64,000 bases of DNA, from NCBI GenBank assembly GCA_030015575.1, contig JASDDO010000018.1, positions 227,401,138 through 227,465,137 on the forward strand. The letters run 5' to 3'. The notes beneath the pieces were generated by a model. That model worked only from the letters and a program-made list of their open reading frames with translations. It was not told the DNA's origin and searched no databases. The DNA comes from Agapanthus africanus (lineage: Eukaryota > Streptophyta > Magnoliopsida > Asparagales > Amaryllidaceae). Shown one piece after another: positions 12,224-24,159 of the stretch. How positions within the stretch are numbered: position 1 is the stretch's first letter; each line of letters starts with the position of its first letter. Made by a program: the position numbers and the translations under genes.

Positions 12224-12235
12224 ATCTCCCACTTG
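12224..12235 (-). promoter_or_regulatory. Copia-2 polypurine tract
   Basis: The minus strand reads AAGTGGGAGAT just before the LTR start TGTTAG, identical to Copia-1. Confidence 0.85.
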
Positions 12236-12237
12236 CA

Positions 12238-15200
12238 CTAGGGCCATGTACTGGCGTATCGAAGACCTATCATCTCGAATAGCCTCTCAAACTGAGTCTG
12301 GGGTAAGGACTTTGTGAATAGAACTGCAGTGTTCTCCTCTGTAGCAACTCTCTGGACCTCGATCGCCCGGCGATCTATGATCTCCCTGATCTGGTGATAC
12401 CGCCTTAAGATGTGTCTGGACTACGGATGGGACCTGGGTTCTTTTGCTAAAGCTATAGCCCCGTTGTTGTCATAATACAGAGGTATTGGATCAACAATGG
12501 ATGGAACCACCGGAAGTTCTGTTAGGAACTTCTTCATTCAGACTGATTCTTTTGCGGCATCGCAAGCAGCGATATACTCCGCTTCCATCGTCGAGTCAGC
12601 AACAGTGTCCTGCTTGGAACTCTTCCAGCACACCGCCGCTCCATTAAGGGTAAAGACATAACCTGACATGGAATTGGAGTCATCCTTGTCACTCTGGAAG
12701 CTGGAATCAGCAAAAGCCTCGATCTTGAGGTCTTTTCCGCCGTAAACCAAGACCATATCCTTAGTCCTTCTCAGGTACTTGAGAATGTTCTTTACTGCTA
12801 TCCAGTGCTTCTCCCCTGGGTTTGACTGATACCGGCTTACCACGCTTACTGCGTAAGCTATATCTAGTCTGGTGCACAACATCGCATCCATTATAGAGCC
12901 TACCGCAGAAGCGTAGGGTATAATCAACATGCGATCCCTTTCCAAATCAGGCCTGCGAGACATCTCTTTGGATAGGGTGATTCCATGACAAGCCGATAAA
13001 CAGCCGCGCGTAGAATCTTCCATACTGAATCTTTTCAGCATATTGTTGATATACCTGGACTGCGAAAGTCCCAACATTCTCTTGGATCTATCACGACAGA
13101 TCCGGATCCCCAGAATGTAAGAGGCATCACCCAGGTCTTTCATGGAGAACCTGTGTGACAAGAATCTTTTGACAGATTGTACCATAGGAATATCATTTCC
13201 TATCAAGAGAATGTTATCCACGTACAAGACGAGGAATACGACAGTTCGTTCTACAATTTTACTATATATACATGGTTCATCTGGATTTTTGATAAAGTCA
13301 TATTTTTGACCATTTCATCAAAACTGATGTTCCAAGTCCACGATGCCTGCTTTAGTCCATAAATGGACTTAAGCAACTTGCACACTTTCCTACTGCTCCC
13401 ACTCTGACTGAAACCTTCTGGCTGATCCATATAGACACACTCTTCTAAATTACCATTTAGAAAAGCCGTCTTTACGTTCATCTGCCAGATCTCATAATCA
13501 TGGAAGGCGGCAATAGCAATAAGGATACGAATGGATTTGAGCATAGCCACTGGAGAAAAAGTTTCGTCATAGTCCAAACCAGGTCTTTGATGAAAACCCT
13601 TTGCAACAAGTCTAGCCTTATAGGTTTCCACCAGTCCATCTACACCAATCTTTTTCTTAAAGATCCACTTGCATCCTATGGATTTTACCCCATCCGGAGC
13701 AAAGTCCAAAGTCCATACTTTGTTGGTGTACATGGACTCCATTTCGTTCCGCATTGCATCCAGGCATCTTACTGAGTTGCCGCTCTGGAAGGCCTGTTGG
13801 AAGCTAGGAGGTTCATCATTATCAATGATGCAATCTTCTCTATCCCCGTCTATGAGAAAACTGTAGTATCTCTCAAGCGGATGAGACGGCCTACTACTCC
13901 TGCGAAGGGGTGCGGGAATGTCCTGTTCTTCTTGAATTTCTGATTCTACCAAACTTTTAATAGTAGTTTGTGGTTCTGGAATTTCTTCCAGTTCTATTGC
14001 GCTCCCACTTGTTTCCTTTTCTAAAATCTACTGTTCTAGAAAATGGGCATTACGAGAAATAAAAACCTTTTGTTCCTCTGCGTATTAGAAAAAATATCCC
14101 TTGGGGTACTTTGGATATCCCACAAACTTACACTGTACTGATCGTGCCTCGAGTTTGTCCGTATGCTGCTTTTTAACAAAAGCTGGACATCCCCATATCT
14201 TCAGATACTGAAAATAAGGTTTCTTCCCACTCCACATCTGATATGGTGTGGTAGGCATAGTCTTGGTAGGAGCCCTGTTCAAATGATATGCAGCTGATTC
14301 TAGCGCATAACCACAGAAAGATCGCGGTAACTCAGCATTACTCATCATGGAACATACCATATCTAATAAGGTTTAGTTCCGTCTTTCCGATACACCGTTA
14401 TGCTGTGGAGTGTATGGAGGAGTATGTTGAGAGAGAATTCCTTTCTCTTTTAGGTAACCCAGGAACTCGGCACTTAAGTATTCACCACCTCGATCAGATT
14501 TCAGTGTCTTGATACTTTTGCCGGTTTTGTTTTCTATTTCATTCTTATATTCTTGGAATTTCTCAAAGGCCTCGGATTTATGTTTCCTTAAGAAAATGAA
14601 TCCATACCTAGAGTAATCATCCGTAAAAGTAATGAAATATGAAAAACCACAGCTTGCATGTGTAGACATTGGACCACATACATCGCTGTGTATGAGTCCC
14701 AAGAGCTCGCTCGCTCTTACTCCATGTCCAGTGAATGGAGTCTTTGTCATCTTTCCTTTGAGACATGATTGACAAGTGGCATAAGATTGATATTCGAACG
14801 GATCCAAATATCCTTCTCTATGTAATTTAGTTAACCTTGTCTCATTAATGTGACCTAGTCTACAATACCATAAGAAAGCCTGATTTATATCAGGAGACTT
14901 TCTTTTTAGTGTGTTCTGGACATTGAAAATCTATAATTGGTTTAACATATATATACCGTTATCTAGTGTACCGGACCCAATCAAACCATGATTAATGTGG
15001 ATGTTAACAACATCGCTTACAAACGTGAAATCATAACCTTCTTTTGATAACAATGATACTGATATGATATTACACGTTAAACTGGGTACACAAAAACAGT
15101 TATGCAAAACTAAAATATGTCCACTCGTCAATCCAAGGTGATAATCCCCTACGGACACAGCACCCACACTAGCTCCGTTAGCAATCTGGAGGATCATATC

Positions 15201-16174
15201 ACGAACATTCAGCACTCTACGGTTTCTCAGTGCCTGCAATGAATTGCATATATGAGATCCTGATTCGGTATCCAATACCCAGGAAGTAGAGTTGATTAAC
15301 AGACAATTTTCAATTACAAACACACCTGAAGTTGAAGCCACAGCTTGCTTCGGGTCCTGGTTCTTGGCAATCCAAGCATTGCAATCTTTCTTCCAATGGC
15401 CTTTCCTACGACAGCGGAAGCACTCGTCCTTTGCCACTACTGGCACCGCATCCTTTGCTTTTCCCTTAACTCCCACCTTACCAACACAACCTCTTGGTTC
15501 GGTAGCGACCTTCTTCTTCCTTCCTTTGGCCCTAGCCTTGGACCCGGAAAAGGAAGCACCGCGAACGAACATATTGGGTTACCTTGCTTTCTGCAAGGTG
15601 CCATCTGCACTCCTCAACATGTTAAGGAGTTCTGGAAGTTCAACTTCTTTTCCTTGAATGTTGAAATTCAGAATAAACTGGGCGTAGGTGGAAGGAAGGG
15701 ACTGAAGAACTAAGTTTGTATATAGCTCGTTCTCTAAATTCATCCCAAGGTCCGCGAGCTCTTCTATATAGTCAATCATCTTAAGGACGTGTTCTCCTAC
15801 AGATGATCCGACGGCCAGCCTCCACCGAAACAAGTTCTTCGAGGTCTCGTATCTAGCTATACGAGATTGCTTTCCATACAGTTCCTTGGTGTGGAGAAAT
15901 ATGGATTCTAGATCCATATTATCGTGCCTCCTCTGATGTTCATTATTCATAAAGGCAAGCACGATCCATTTGGCCTTCGCGCAATCTATCTCCTAGGTCT
16001 TGCGGATTTCCTTATCCGCGACACTGGATTCTGGACCAGGGACAACAGGTGCCTTAGTAGTAAGGACATACTTCAATTTGTCATAAGTTATTGCATCTTG
16101 ACATTCCGGAACCAGTCTTTATAGTTTGGCCCTGTCAAAATATTTTTATCTAATAGTAACTTAAGGCCTGTCAT
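12238..16174 (-). pseudogene. Copia-2 gag-pol, nearly full length but inactivated
   Basis: All Copia domains occur in order from the ATG at 16174. Gag opens with LDKNILTGPNYKDWFRNV. The nucleocapsid zinc knuckle is CFRCRRKGHWKKDC (about 15380-15423). The protease motif is DTESGS (about 15270; the usual DTG Gly is Glu). The integrase head has CRLGHINETRLTKLH (about 14860-14900) and CQSCLKGKM. The core has HSDVCGPMS, FTDDYSRY and the TPQHNGVSERRN block. Reverse transcriptase has KARLVAKGFHQRPGLDY and YVDNILLIGNDIP (about 13190-13225, Asn at the second catalytic Asp). RNase H ends in MEAEYIAACDAAKESV. The main frame holds from about 15962 to 13251 despite in-frame stops near 15993, 15579, 14931, 14373, 14085 and 14030. 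Frameshifts lie near 16090 and 13313, and further stops follow 12538. The end is TAG at 12238-12240. Confidence 0.9.
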
Positions 16175-16185
16175 GTTCTGGGTCG

Positions 16186-16210
16186 CTGCAATTAGAGAGA
16201 GAGAGGGAAC
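16186..16210 (-). promoter_or_regulatory. Candidate 3' splice site before Copia-2 gag
   Basis: The minus strand reads CTCTCTCTCTCTAATTGCAG then CGACC, with the gag ATG 11 nt into the putative exon. The partner donor was not identified. Confidence 0.4.
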
Positions 16211-16679
16211 ACTTTAGCATTATGCTCTTGCAAGTTTAGAGGGGTTTTTAGTTTATCTAAACAGGATGGCTCCCACTGTTTCTCGAATCCCACCTTAAAC
16301 CAAAAAGGAAGAACTAGTCAGAACTATTCTCACCGTACAATACTTGCTTAACCGTTCAGCAAGGTCGGTGTCGGTACTTTGAGGGAGGTTTTCTGACGCT
16401 TTCACGAAATTCCTTAATTAAATAACCTCTTTTCTCTAGGGGCGTAGCCCCGCTGACACCTTTCTCGACACCTACTTGGTTTATAGCATTGATCGTTAAG
16501 TGACGAATCTCCTGATGAGTAGCGGATACTCACAGTAGGATCGGGATCCAAATATCATCGTGTGATAAAGCTGAAGGAATCCTACCAAAATTATCACACT
16601 CCAAATGGTATGCAACTCTTCGCAAATTTCAGTTTCTTCAGAAATTCCCGATATAAATTTCTGCCTCATGCTCTTATGA

Positions 16680-16874
16680 CCTTGGCATTGGTCAAAATGT
16701 CATAAGTCACATGTCAAGTTCTACCCATCATTATCTTGTTAATTTGAACCCATTCGTACATACCCCTGACGTTGGCCAAATGATAGTACGACTGTCCCAA
16801 ACTAACTCATCTATCTATGCAACAAATGAATACCCAGCAGCTACCAAACACTATTCCTTGGCGTTGGTCAAAAT
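16680..16874 (-). repeat. Motif present three times in Copia-2 leader
   Basis: Plus-strand copies CCTTGGCATTGGTCAAAA (16680-16697), CCCTGACGTTGGCCAAA (16764-16780) and CCTTGGCGTTGGTCAAAA (16857-16874). In element orientation spacings are 93 then about 84, matching Copia-1 and Copia-3. Confidence 0.65.
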
Positions 16875-17996
16875 ACATGCTTGAATACTACTGAATACCC
16901 AAATGAAATGACGGAGGGCTACGAATGGTTTTGGCAAAACCGTGAACGTAGTAAACTTGATATGATCGAAGGAACCAGATAGCTTTTAAAAGGAGTGGTT
17001 AAAGCTCCGCAATTAAAAAATATCTTCTGTTTTAAAATAACCGAGTGGTTTTATTTAAACTATTCCAACGATTCAATTGGTTTATTTTCTTTGCATTAAT
17101 ATATTGCGTCCCATCAATTAACCTATCATTGCAGAAAATAACGAAAATACAACGTCCTCTTATGCCATCCGCATTCGCCACTGGGCCCCGTCATTCACCC
17201 GTTAGGTTACTTAACTAACGACAGAGGGGGGGCTGGGCTAGCGCGGGTGTAAAACATAAATAACGCCTAATAGATATTATATATAGATATTGTACATTCG
17301 TCAGACGCAATAATAGGCATTCCAGATTACAGATGAACATATTGGATTTTCTACGAATCCGCATTCCTTTTCAGCCTGCAAAGAAAGACGGATTACACAG
17401 TCGTGATGAATAGCCAAAACCCCACCCTAGACCCCTACAGGTACGGCAAACTACCCGTCTAGTACCCGAAGTGAAGCGGTCTCCCTCAACAACGTGAGTA
17501 GGCCACTAAACACTTCAAAGTACCCGGTAGTTTGTGCACCCCACCTTGGGTCTATCCTAGGAGCAGAAAATAGTAAATGATATAATACAACATTGCCTAC
17601 AACCTCAATCCGGATATGCCCTGCAAAAGAATATTACAACAATTTACAAATTACATTTGAATGAAATAAACACTCGTCTCACATCCCCGGCTATCCATTC
17701 ACGACAATCCAACAAGTCCACATTCACAAACCAGTAAAAATCATTATAGAAATGTGCAACCCCCTGCTAACCGACATACTAGTAGTTAGGGGTGGTTTAT
17801 GAACACATTAAACACATCATAAATATAATCAAGTTAGCCAAACATCTTATAATTTCGATCAACCAAACACAAATGATTCTACTCCAAACAATTCTCTGTG
17901 CATATTAAACCTGAGCAGAAACAAATCATCCCAGAAAACACAACATCAACACAGAAGAATAACTGAGCAAATTTGGGTTGACTCGGAGTCAACTCG

Positions 17997-18043
17997 GCCG
18001 CGGATCCGCGGCGGATCGCTTGGATCGGCGGCGGTTCCGCGGC
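17997..18043 (-). promoter_or_regulatory. GC-rich leader hairpin, Copia-2
   Basis: GCCGCGGATCCGC (17997-18009) pairs with GCGGTTCCGCGGC (18031-18043) at 12 of 13 positions, with a 21-nt loop, about 207 nt from the primer binding site. Confidence 0.65.
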
Positions 18044-18238
18044 GCTTTGGTCGAGTCACAGTCCTAAATCTCTTCACAATTGTTAAAATTCCATGCTTGT
18101 AATTTTAAGTGTCCTTGAAAAATTTTTAGACCCCGTTTTAAAATCGACAGAAACATGGTGAAAACGTCGGATTTTCGGGTTCGTTTTGCGATCGAATTTC
18201 TAACGACTATGCTAACAAGTTAGTTATGGTTTAGCGAG

Positions 18239-18250
18239 GCTCTGATACCA
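18239..18250 (-). promoter_or_regulatory. Copia-2 primer binding site (tRNA-iMet type)
   Basis: The minus strand reads TGGTATCAGAGC one base after the LTR end at 18252. Confidence 0.9.
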
Positions 18251-18251
18251 C

Positions 18252-19677
18252 TGTAAGTCGACGTTAGACACCCTACATGATACCGGGAGGTGGAATAGGT
18301 AAAACAATCATTTTGTTTAAACTAATATTGACTAACTTTACGGATCTTTGCTAAACCCTAACTAACAACTTTATAGAAGTGATTAGCTACTATGATAGAT
18401 GATAATACCTAATGAATCAAGTCCTTCTTGTTCTTGTTGATCACCTCCTCGTCGGCCTCCTCGATGTGATAGAAGATCCACCCGAGAGCTACTTCTCCAA
18501 GTTTTAACCTCTCACTAGAGGTAACTAGGTGACTATGAGTGCTAATCAAGGTAACCTAGATGATATAGAAGAGAATTAGGGATCTATTAGTCTTGCTAAC
18601 CCTTGGATCTCAACACATGAGAGGTTAGGGTTAGTTCTTTGAAGAGAGAGAGCTTGAAGAGAAAGAAGGTGTGAGTGAGAATGATAATGAATTATGTCTC
18701 ATTTTAGAATATATGAAGCATGCTAATTATTAAAATGAATAACATAATAATAGTATCAACTATACTTCATTAACACTCTTTAGGTGAATCACCTCATGAG
18801 TCATTAAGCAATAAATGCTTTATTTACTCATTTCGATGAATCACACCATGAGTCACTATTCCATTTAATGCAAATTCCACCTAAGCCTCCAACTCATCAA
18901 TCTTCTAGAAGCTTCTCGACTAATTATGAGAATTCCCCTCCCATCCATGCAAACACGGAAATACTGAGACTGTATAAATCTAATAATCCAATACTAGAAT
19001 CTGGCTTAAACCAAAGCCTGCTAGTATAAACTGTCCGAACATCGTACTTGCGTAAAAACACGTATGTGTCCGAACCCTCTCGTAAAACCATACGACCTCT
19101 ATATCGTTTCGCCTGAAGCAGGGAAACTCTCTGTACGGGACTCTAAGACCCGATACTACACTGGCAGTGGGTTTAACCACGGGCTGCAAGCGGTACTAGC
19201 TGTACATAACGGTCCCCAGGAAGATGTCGATAAAAAGGACGATGAGGAAACCCATCCAAACTCCTACTAAGCCTGATGTGACAATCTCCGTACAGTCCGG
19301 TCTATTCGTCTAATACTATCGCATATCGGGCCTAGGGGGCAGCAAGTGTCAGTCCCCTAAAGGCAGTATAAGTCGTGTCGGAGCGAAGCCTATTATACCT
19401 TGAGAAGCTAATGGAAATCCTACCAGTAAATCTCGTTTACCCTGGCCAGGAACTTTGCGTAATGGCTCTCCAAACACAGCGCGATATCAACTCCCAATAC
19501 CGGGATAGACGAATCCTATCTAACTGCCACTGCCTCCAAGTGCTTCGAGACTGCACCCAACTGCTACCTGTTTGCACGACTCCTTTGAGCCGTGGTAGGG
19601 TAGCAATCTAAGAACGATCGGAACACACTCGAGGCGAAGCAGCAGTGTCAAGTCTGCGGACTATGCTGTACTCATGT
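18252..19677 (-). repeat. Copia-2 5' LTR, outer part (interrupted)
   Basis: Begins TGTAAGTCGACG and is interrupted after 19677 by Copia-3. It continues at 29819, as shown by alignment to 11735-12223 in the middle LTR, which is uninterrupted across CATGTCACCTGGG. Confidence 0.95.
19673..19677. other. Target site duplication CATGT, left copy (Copia-3)
   Basis: CATGT precedes the Copia-3 LTR start and recurs at 29814-29818. The uninterrupted LTR near 11735 has it once. Confidence 0.95.
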
Positions 19678-21880
19678 TGTTGGAGATAGTGCCCTCAGAG
19701 TCAATTATTGGATCACAGGCACGTGATTGCAAAGATTGAGGGAGGACCTATCCCGGTAGAACAGTCTTACTCGAGATGATAGTATGCTATCTGGTTTATC
19801 TTTATCATCGTGTACTGCTTTAGGTGACCTGACAGGTCACTATTGCACGTTGATAGAGCCCCTAGGATTCTTGCTTGACTGCCAGCAGTATGAGGGCGAT
19901 CATATAAGTGAGAGCTGGAGTCTATAAGCACATCCTTAAAAGGTCCCTAGTCGTGGGAGTTTCGAGACAGGGCATTGATTCTCCAGAGTAGACTAGTGTA
20001 TACAGTCGAGACCCCGACGAGGGGCGGTGGCCGGTCTCATAAGCCACTGGTGTCAGTTGGATCACCTAAGATGTATACAGGTGCTCATTGGGTTATGAGT
20101 ACACCGGACAGGACTCGCCGGGAACATGCTAGTTGGTCTTATACCTGACGTCAGATAGCAGTTCCCAGGTGACATGTGTACAGGTTAGTTCATCGACCTG
20201 GGGATCGTCATTTGTCTCGTGTGAGTTCCCACTGTGCTTTGATTACTTCCCTACCACGGCTCAAAGGAGTCGTGCAAACAGGTTTTAGTTGGGTACAGTC
20301 CCGAGCCACATGGAGGCAGTGAGCGGATCTTCGGGGGTTCGTCTCTCCCGGTATTGGGGGTGAGGTCGCGCTGTGTCTAGGAGAGCCATTACACGAAGTC
20401 CTTGGCCAAGGCAGGAGATTTACTGGTAGGTATTCCAGTAGTATCTCAGGGTGTTCTGGGCTACACTCCGACACGACTTGTACCGCTTTTGGGGGTCTGA
20501 CTTTTACCCACCCCCTAGGCCCGACATGCGATGCTCATAGACGAACGGACCGGACTGTATGGATATTGTCACTGACAGGCTCAGTAGGGTGTCAGGATGA
20601 GTTCTCTCATCGACGTCCCTTTTGGTCAATAGCTGGTGGCCCGTTACGTATTGGCTTATACCTCTGACGTGCTAGTGGTTAAATCCGCAGCCATAGTATT
20701 GACGAGTCTTTAGAGTCCACCACACTTTCAGTTACTCAGCTTTCGGGCGAAACGCTGTAGAGGCCGTATGGAGATATGGCAGGGTCCGATCAGATACGTG
20801 CGGTATTGCACGGATCAGGATCGGACGGTTTGTACTAGAGGCCGTATAGATATATGGCAGGGTTCTATCTGATACGTGCGGTATTGCACGGATCAGGATC
20901 GGACGAACATTACTAGCCGGCTTTGGTTTAAGCCGGATCCTAGTTTAGTACAGTGTAGATTTTGTCTCTTTGCATTTGTATCCGGACGGAATACAGATGC
21001 GGGTGTGTATGCACAGTATCGGGGTTTTCCTGTAATTTATTACGGGACCAGTTTTCTGGAGTTGCCAGTTTGCATTCCGTTCCGGCCGGTTTTCGTTTGT
21101 TCTTTCCCGGCCGGACTTTTCCGATGGAGGGGGGTTATTTGCAAGTTTGCAAATAACATTTTGTGGAGAGGGGTTTCTTGCAATTGTATTGATTATGATA
21201 TCTTTCATCCATGCTTTTGCATTAATTGTGATTAATGAGAGGGTATGGGTTTAATAGTGTGAAGCATGGTTGATGTTTCTTTGTCTTTTGATGTGGTCAC
21301 CTTTTCTTCTCTCCTACACTCACCTCCCTTCATACTACATATCCATTCCCTCCACCATTCTTAATTTGAGATGGCCGGCCACATTTTGGATGAGGAGAGG
21401 AGAAAAATGAGAGATTTCATTTTGGTGAGGAAAATTTATCATCTCATTCCATGCTTGATAAATGAGAGTTCCACTTGAAAATTCCATTCCTCCATCAAGG
21501 CAACATAACCCCAAAGAGACAAAGCACTACACATTCTACAGCAAACCATAGGCACGTCGACTTGCCAGCTTCGTGCCCGAGTTGCCTCGGTATTGAGGTG
21601 GGAGCCCGTAAAAGATGCAGACGATGTGGTGCCCTTCCGGCAAGGATATGACGACCGGAGGATCCACGGGAGATCGGGACGACGACGAGAAGACCGGATC
21701 ACTCGGATCACTCGGTATATCTCTTCCCTATCTTGTTACTTTGCTAGAACTAGTTTAATGGCCCGATCCGGAGTTTAGTGCGCGGTGGTGCCGGTTTGCT
21801 AAGTTCGCAAAATTAAAGTTTATCACCGTTTCCGCATTTGGCCGTCAGATTGACGACCGGGGCGCCGCCGTGCACTTACA
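19678..21880 (+). repeat. Copia-3 5' LTR (2203 bp)
   Basis: TGTTGGAGATAG...CACTTACA. Contains a 78-bp tandem duplication (20758-20913). A 119-residue ORF at 20876-21235 is present in both LTRs but has no recognisable domain and is not called as a gene. Parts match, in reverse orientation, the Copia-1 and Copia-2 LTR blocks. Confidence 0.95.
20758..20913 (+). repeat. 78-bp tandem duplication in Copia-3 5' LTR
   Basis: Two 78-bp units starting TAGAGGCCGTAT at 20758 and 20836, each with TACGTGCGGTATTGCAC, a short GTGC/GCAC inverted repeat. The same pair is at 28691-28846 in the 3' LTR. An enhancer-like role is possible but untested. Confidence 0.85.
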
Positions 21881-21881
21881 G

Positions 21882-21893
21882 TGGTATCAGAGC
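21882..21893 (+). promoter_or_regulatory. Copia-3 primer binding site (tRNA-iMet type)
   Basis: TGGTATCAGAGC one base after the 5' LTR end. Confidence 0.95.
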
Positions 21894-22095
21894 CTCGCCA
21901 TTAACTTCGTCTAGCTTCGTTTGATGTGTTTTGCATTTCCGATCGACCAAAATTCCAAAATCTACATTTTCCTTAACATAAGTTTTCTGTCGAAATTTTT
22001 TGAAGTCTAAAAATTTTTCAGGTTGTAGAAAATTGATGTACTAGAAGTTCTAAGAGTTCTGGAAAAATTCGAGACACTGATCTCTTCAGTGGAGC

Positions 22096-22136
22096 GCGGA
22101 ACCGCGGCAAAACCCTACTTGTTGCTGCGGTTCCGC
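22096..22136 (+). promoter_or_regulatory. GC-rich leader hairpin, Copia-3
   Basis: GCGGAACCGCGGCAA (22096-22110) pairs with TTGCTGCGGTTCCGC (22122-22136): 15 bp with one G-U pair and an 11-nt loop, about 214 nt from the primer binding site. Confidence 0.7.
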
Positions 22137-23310
22137 CGCAGTATGGAGGATTCAGTGGGTCGGGTTTTTACAGTGGGCTTCTGGGGTGATTTTAGGGGTT
22201 TTGCGATATTAAAATTGGGCCCAGATTTTCTGTGAGTGCTACAGTATTGCTTGGGGGCCCACTTGTTAATTTTTGATCGATCGGATATTTTAAACACATT
22301 TTTTCACAGTATTTACATTATATCTGCGACCGTGAATGTCACTCGATCGGTAAATCCGGTCTAACTGCTATAGCCCGGTTAGACGGATTTGCGAACGTGA
22401 CTTTCACGTTGATGTTCTGTGTTTTTGCTGTGATGTTGCGGATCGGTCGTGGGGGATAGCCTGGATGCAATGCTAGTACAGTTTTGTTGTATTATGTACA
22501 TTTGATATTGCGGGGCGAGCGTCCGACATGTGGACTGCCGTCACTGCCTGTTTGTATTATTATTTTGGGGCACGACCAGGTTGCGGTCGATGTACCCGTA
22601 GTATGTATATTTTACTTTCTGTACTAGGTTTACCCCGCGGTGGGGTGCACGGATAGCCGGGTTCTGGAGGGCAACAAGCCCGCATCTCAGGGCATTGAGA
22701 CGGAGGGGGCTTCCGTCTGGAATTGGCGGGCTATTCGCCGCACTCGTAGGGGGTACAGGTTGACCCAGGAGGGGTGCCCAAGTTGCTGGATTCCGTGAAG
22801 TGCTGGGTGGTCCATTCACGGTGCTGAAGGGGGCTGCCTCGCTTCAGGTTTTGGCGGGTGACTTGCCGTGCCCGTAGGGGTCTAGGTTTTCATTGCACAG
22901 GCTATCCACACGACCAGGGGAACGTCGGGTTTCAGTAGTGGCTCTGTGAAACCCGGGGATCCCAGATATCTGTATTGTTCTGTGATGCTGTACATTTCTG
23001 TGATGTTTCATTTTATTCACGCCTTGAGCGAAATACTATATATTGGTATATATATTAGTAGATGTTGTATATGTTTTTCATCCGCGCTAGTCCAGTCCCC
23101 GCTCTGCCGTTAGTTAGCTAACCTAACGGGTGATGACGGGACCCAGTGGTGAATGCGGATGGCATATACGTACGTCAGTATATTTTCGTTCTTTGTGGTG
23201 TGATCAATTGATGGGACTGCGTTGATTCGGATCAATGCAAGTTAAACAAACCTAATCTGATGTTGTTGGAACACTTTTAAAAAAGGCTGTTATTGCAAGG
23301 ACGTTCACTT

Positions 23311-23545
23311 TTGTTTTGCATCGTGGTATTCATTTGGAATATCCTGCTCCTCAGTCGACGAGGCAAGGGCCGAGATCCCTTCACCGGGAGTGACCCTTTG
23401 GACAGAAGTTTGCGTCAGGGCATTAACTTCACTATAGCCGATTAGTTTTGCTTTGCATCGTGGTATTCATTTGGAATATCCTGCATCTCATTCTATGGGG
23501 AAAGAGCCGAGATCCCTTCACCGGGAGTGACCTCTTTAGTAAAGG
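23311..23545 (+). repeat. Direct duplication in Copia-3 leader
   Basis: Two copies, about 137 bp apart, of a block with GCATCGTGGTATTCATTTGG and GAGATCCCTTCACCGGGAGT. Homologous to the pair at 4091-4340 in Copia-1. Confidence 0.8.
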
Positions 23546-23684
23546 TTTTCGTCACTATATTTTCTAAAAAGCTATCCGTTCCTTCAACGATATCAAGTTC
23601 ATTACGTTAACGGTTTTCGCCAGAAACCATTCGTAGCCCTCCGTCGTTTCATATGGATAGTCAATAGTATTCAAGCTGTGTTTG

Positions 23685-23878
23685 TTGGCCATAGTCAAGG
23701 CACAGTGTTTGGTAGCTGTTGGTTATTCATATGTAGCATAGATAGATGCGTTGGTTTGGGACAGTCGTATAGCCTTGTTGGCCCTAGTCAAGGGCTTGTA
23801 CGGGTGGGTTCAAATCAACCTGGACAATGACGGGTAGAACTTGACATGTGACTTATGATTTGTTGGCCATAGTCAAGG
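23685..23878 (+). repeat. Motif present three times in Copia-3 leader
   Basis: TTGGCCATAGTCAAGG at 23685-23700, TTGGCCCTAGTCAAGG at 23778-23793 and TTGGCCATAGTCAAGG at 23863-23878; spacings 93 and 85. Confidence 0.75.
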
Positions 23879-24159
23879 TCATAAGAGCATGGGGCAGAAA
23901 TCTACATCGGGAGTTTCAAAAGAACTGAAACTTGCCAGATAAGCGCATACCTTCTGGAGTGTGATAGGGTGAGCGGATTCCGTCACGTTATCATGCGATG
24001 ATAGTTGGATCCCGATTCCCACTGATGAGTTAGTTTACACCTCGGGTGACCCCGACTAATTCTTCTTTAAGGTTTGGAGGAGAATTTGAGGTACAGTGGG
24101 AGGTTTCTAGATTAGATAAATTGGTAACCATTCTGATCTAGGTTAGAGTGCACGCTGAG

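Larger units (their letters stand above)
16175..18238 (-). other. Copia-2 non-coding leader
   Basis: About 2.1 kb without credible ORFs. Towards gag it holds a GC-rich hairpin (17997-18043), the stretch shared with Copia-1 and Copia-3 near 17150-17260, three copies of a motif (16680-16874) and a CT tract ending in AG at 16186-16187, 11 nt before the gag ATG. It lacks the direct duplication seen in Copia-1 and Copia-3. Confidence 0.75.

Noticed and set aside
15292..15713. Two 121-122-codon plus-strand ORFs
   Set aside because: They are shadows of the Copia-2 gag/protease frame on the opposite strand.
20208..20474. 88-codon ORF, also at 28141-28407
   Set aside because: Antisense within the Copia-3 LTR and repeated only because the LTR is repeated.
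20876..21235. 119-codon ORF found in both Copia-3 LTRs (again at 28809-29168)
   Set aside because: The copies match because the LTRs match. No start context, domain or homology to known proteins is recognisable.
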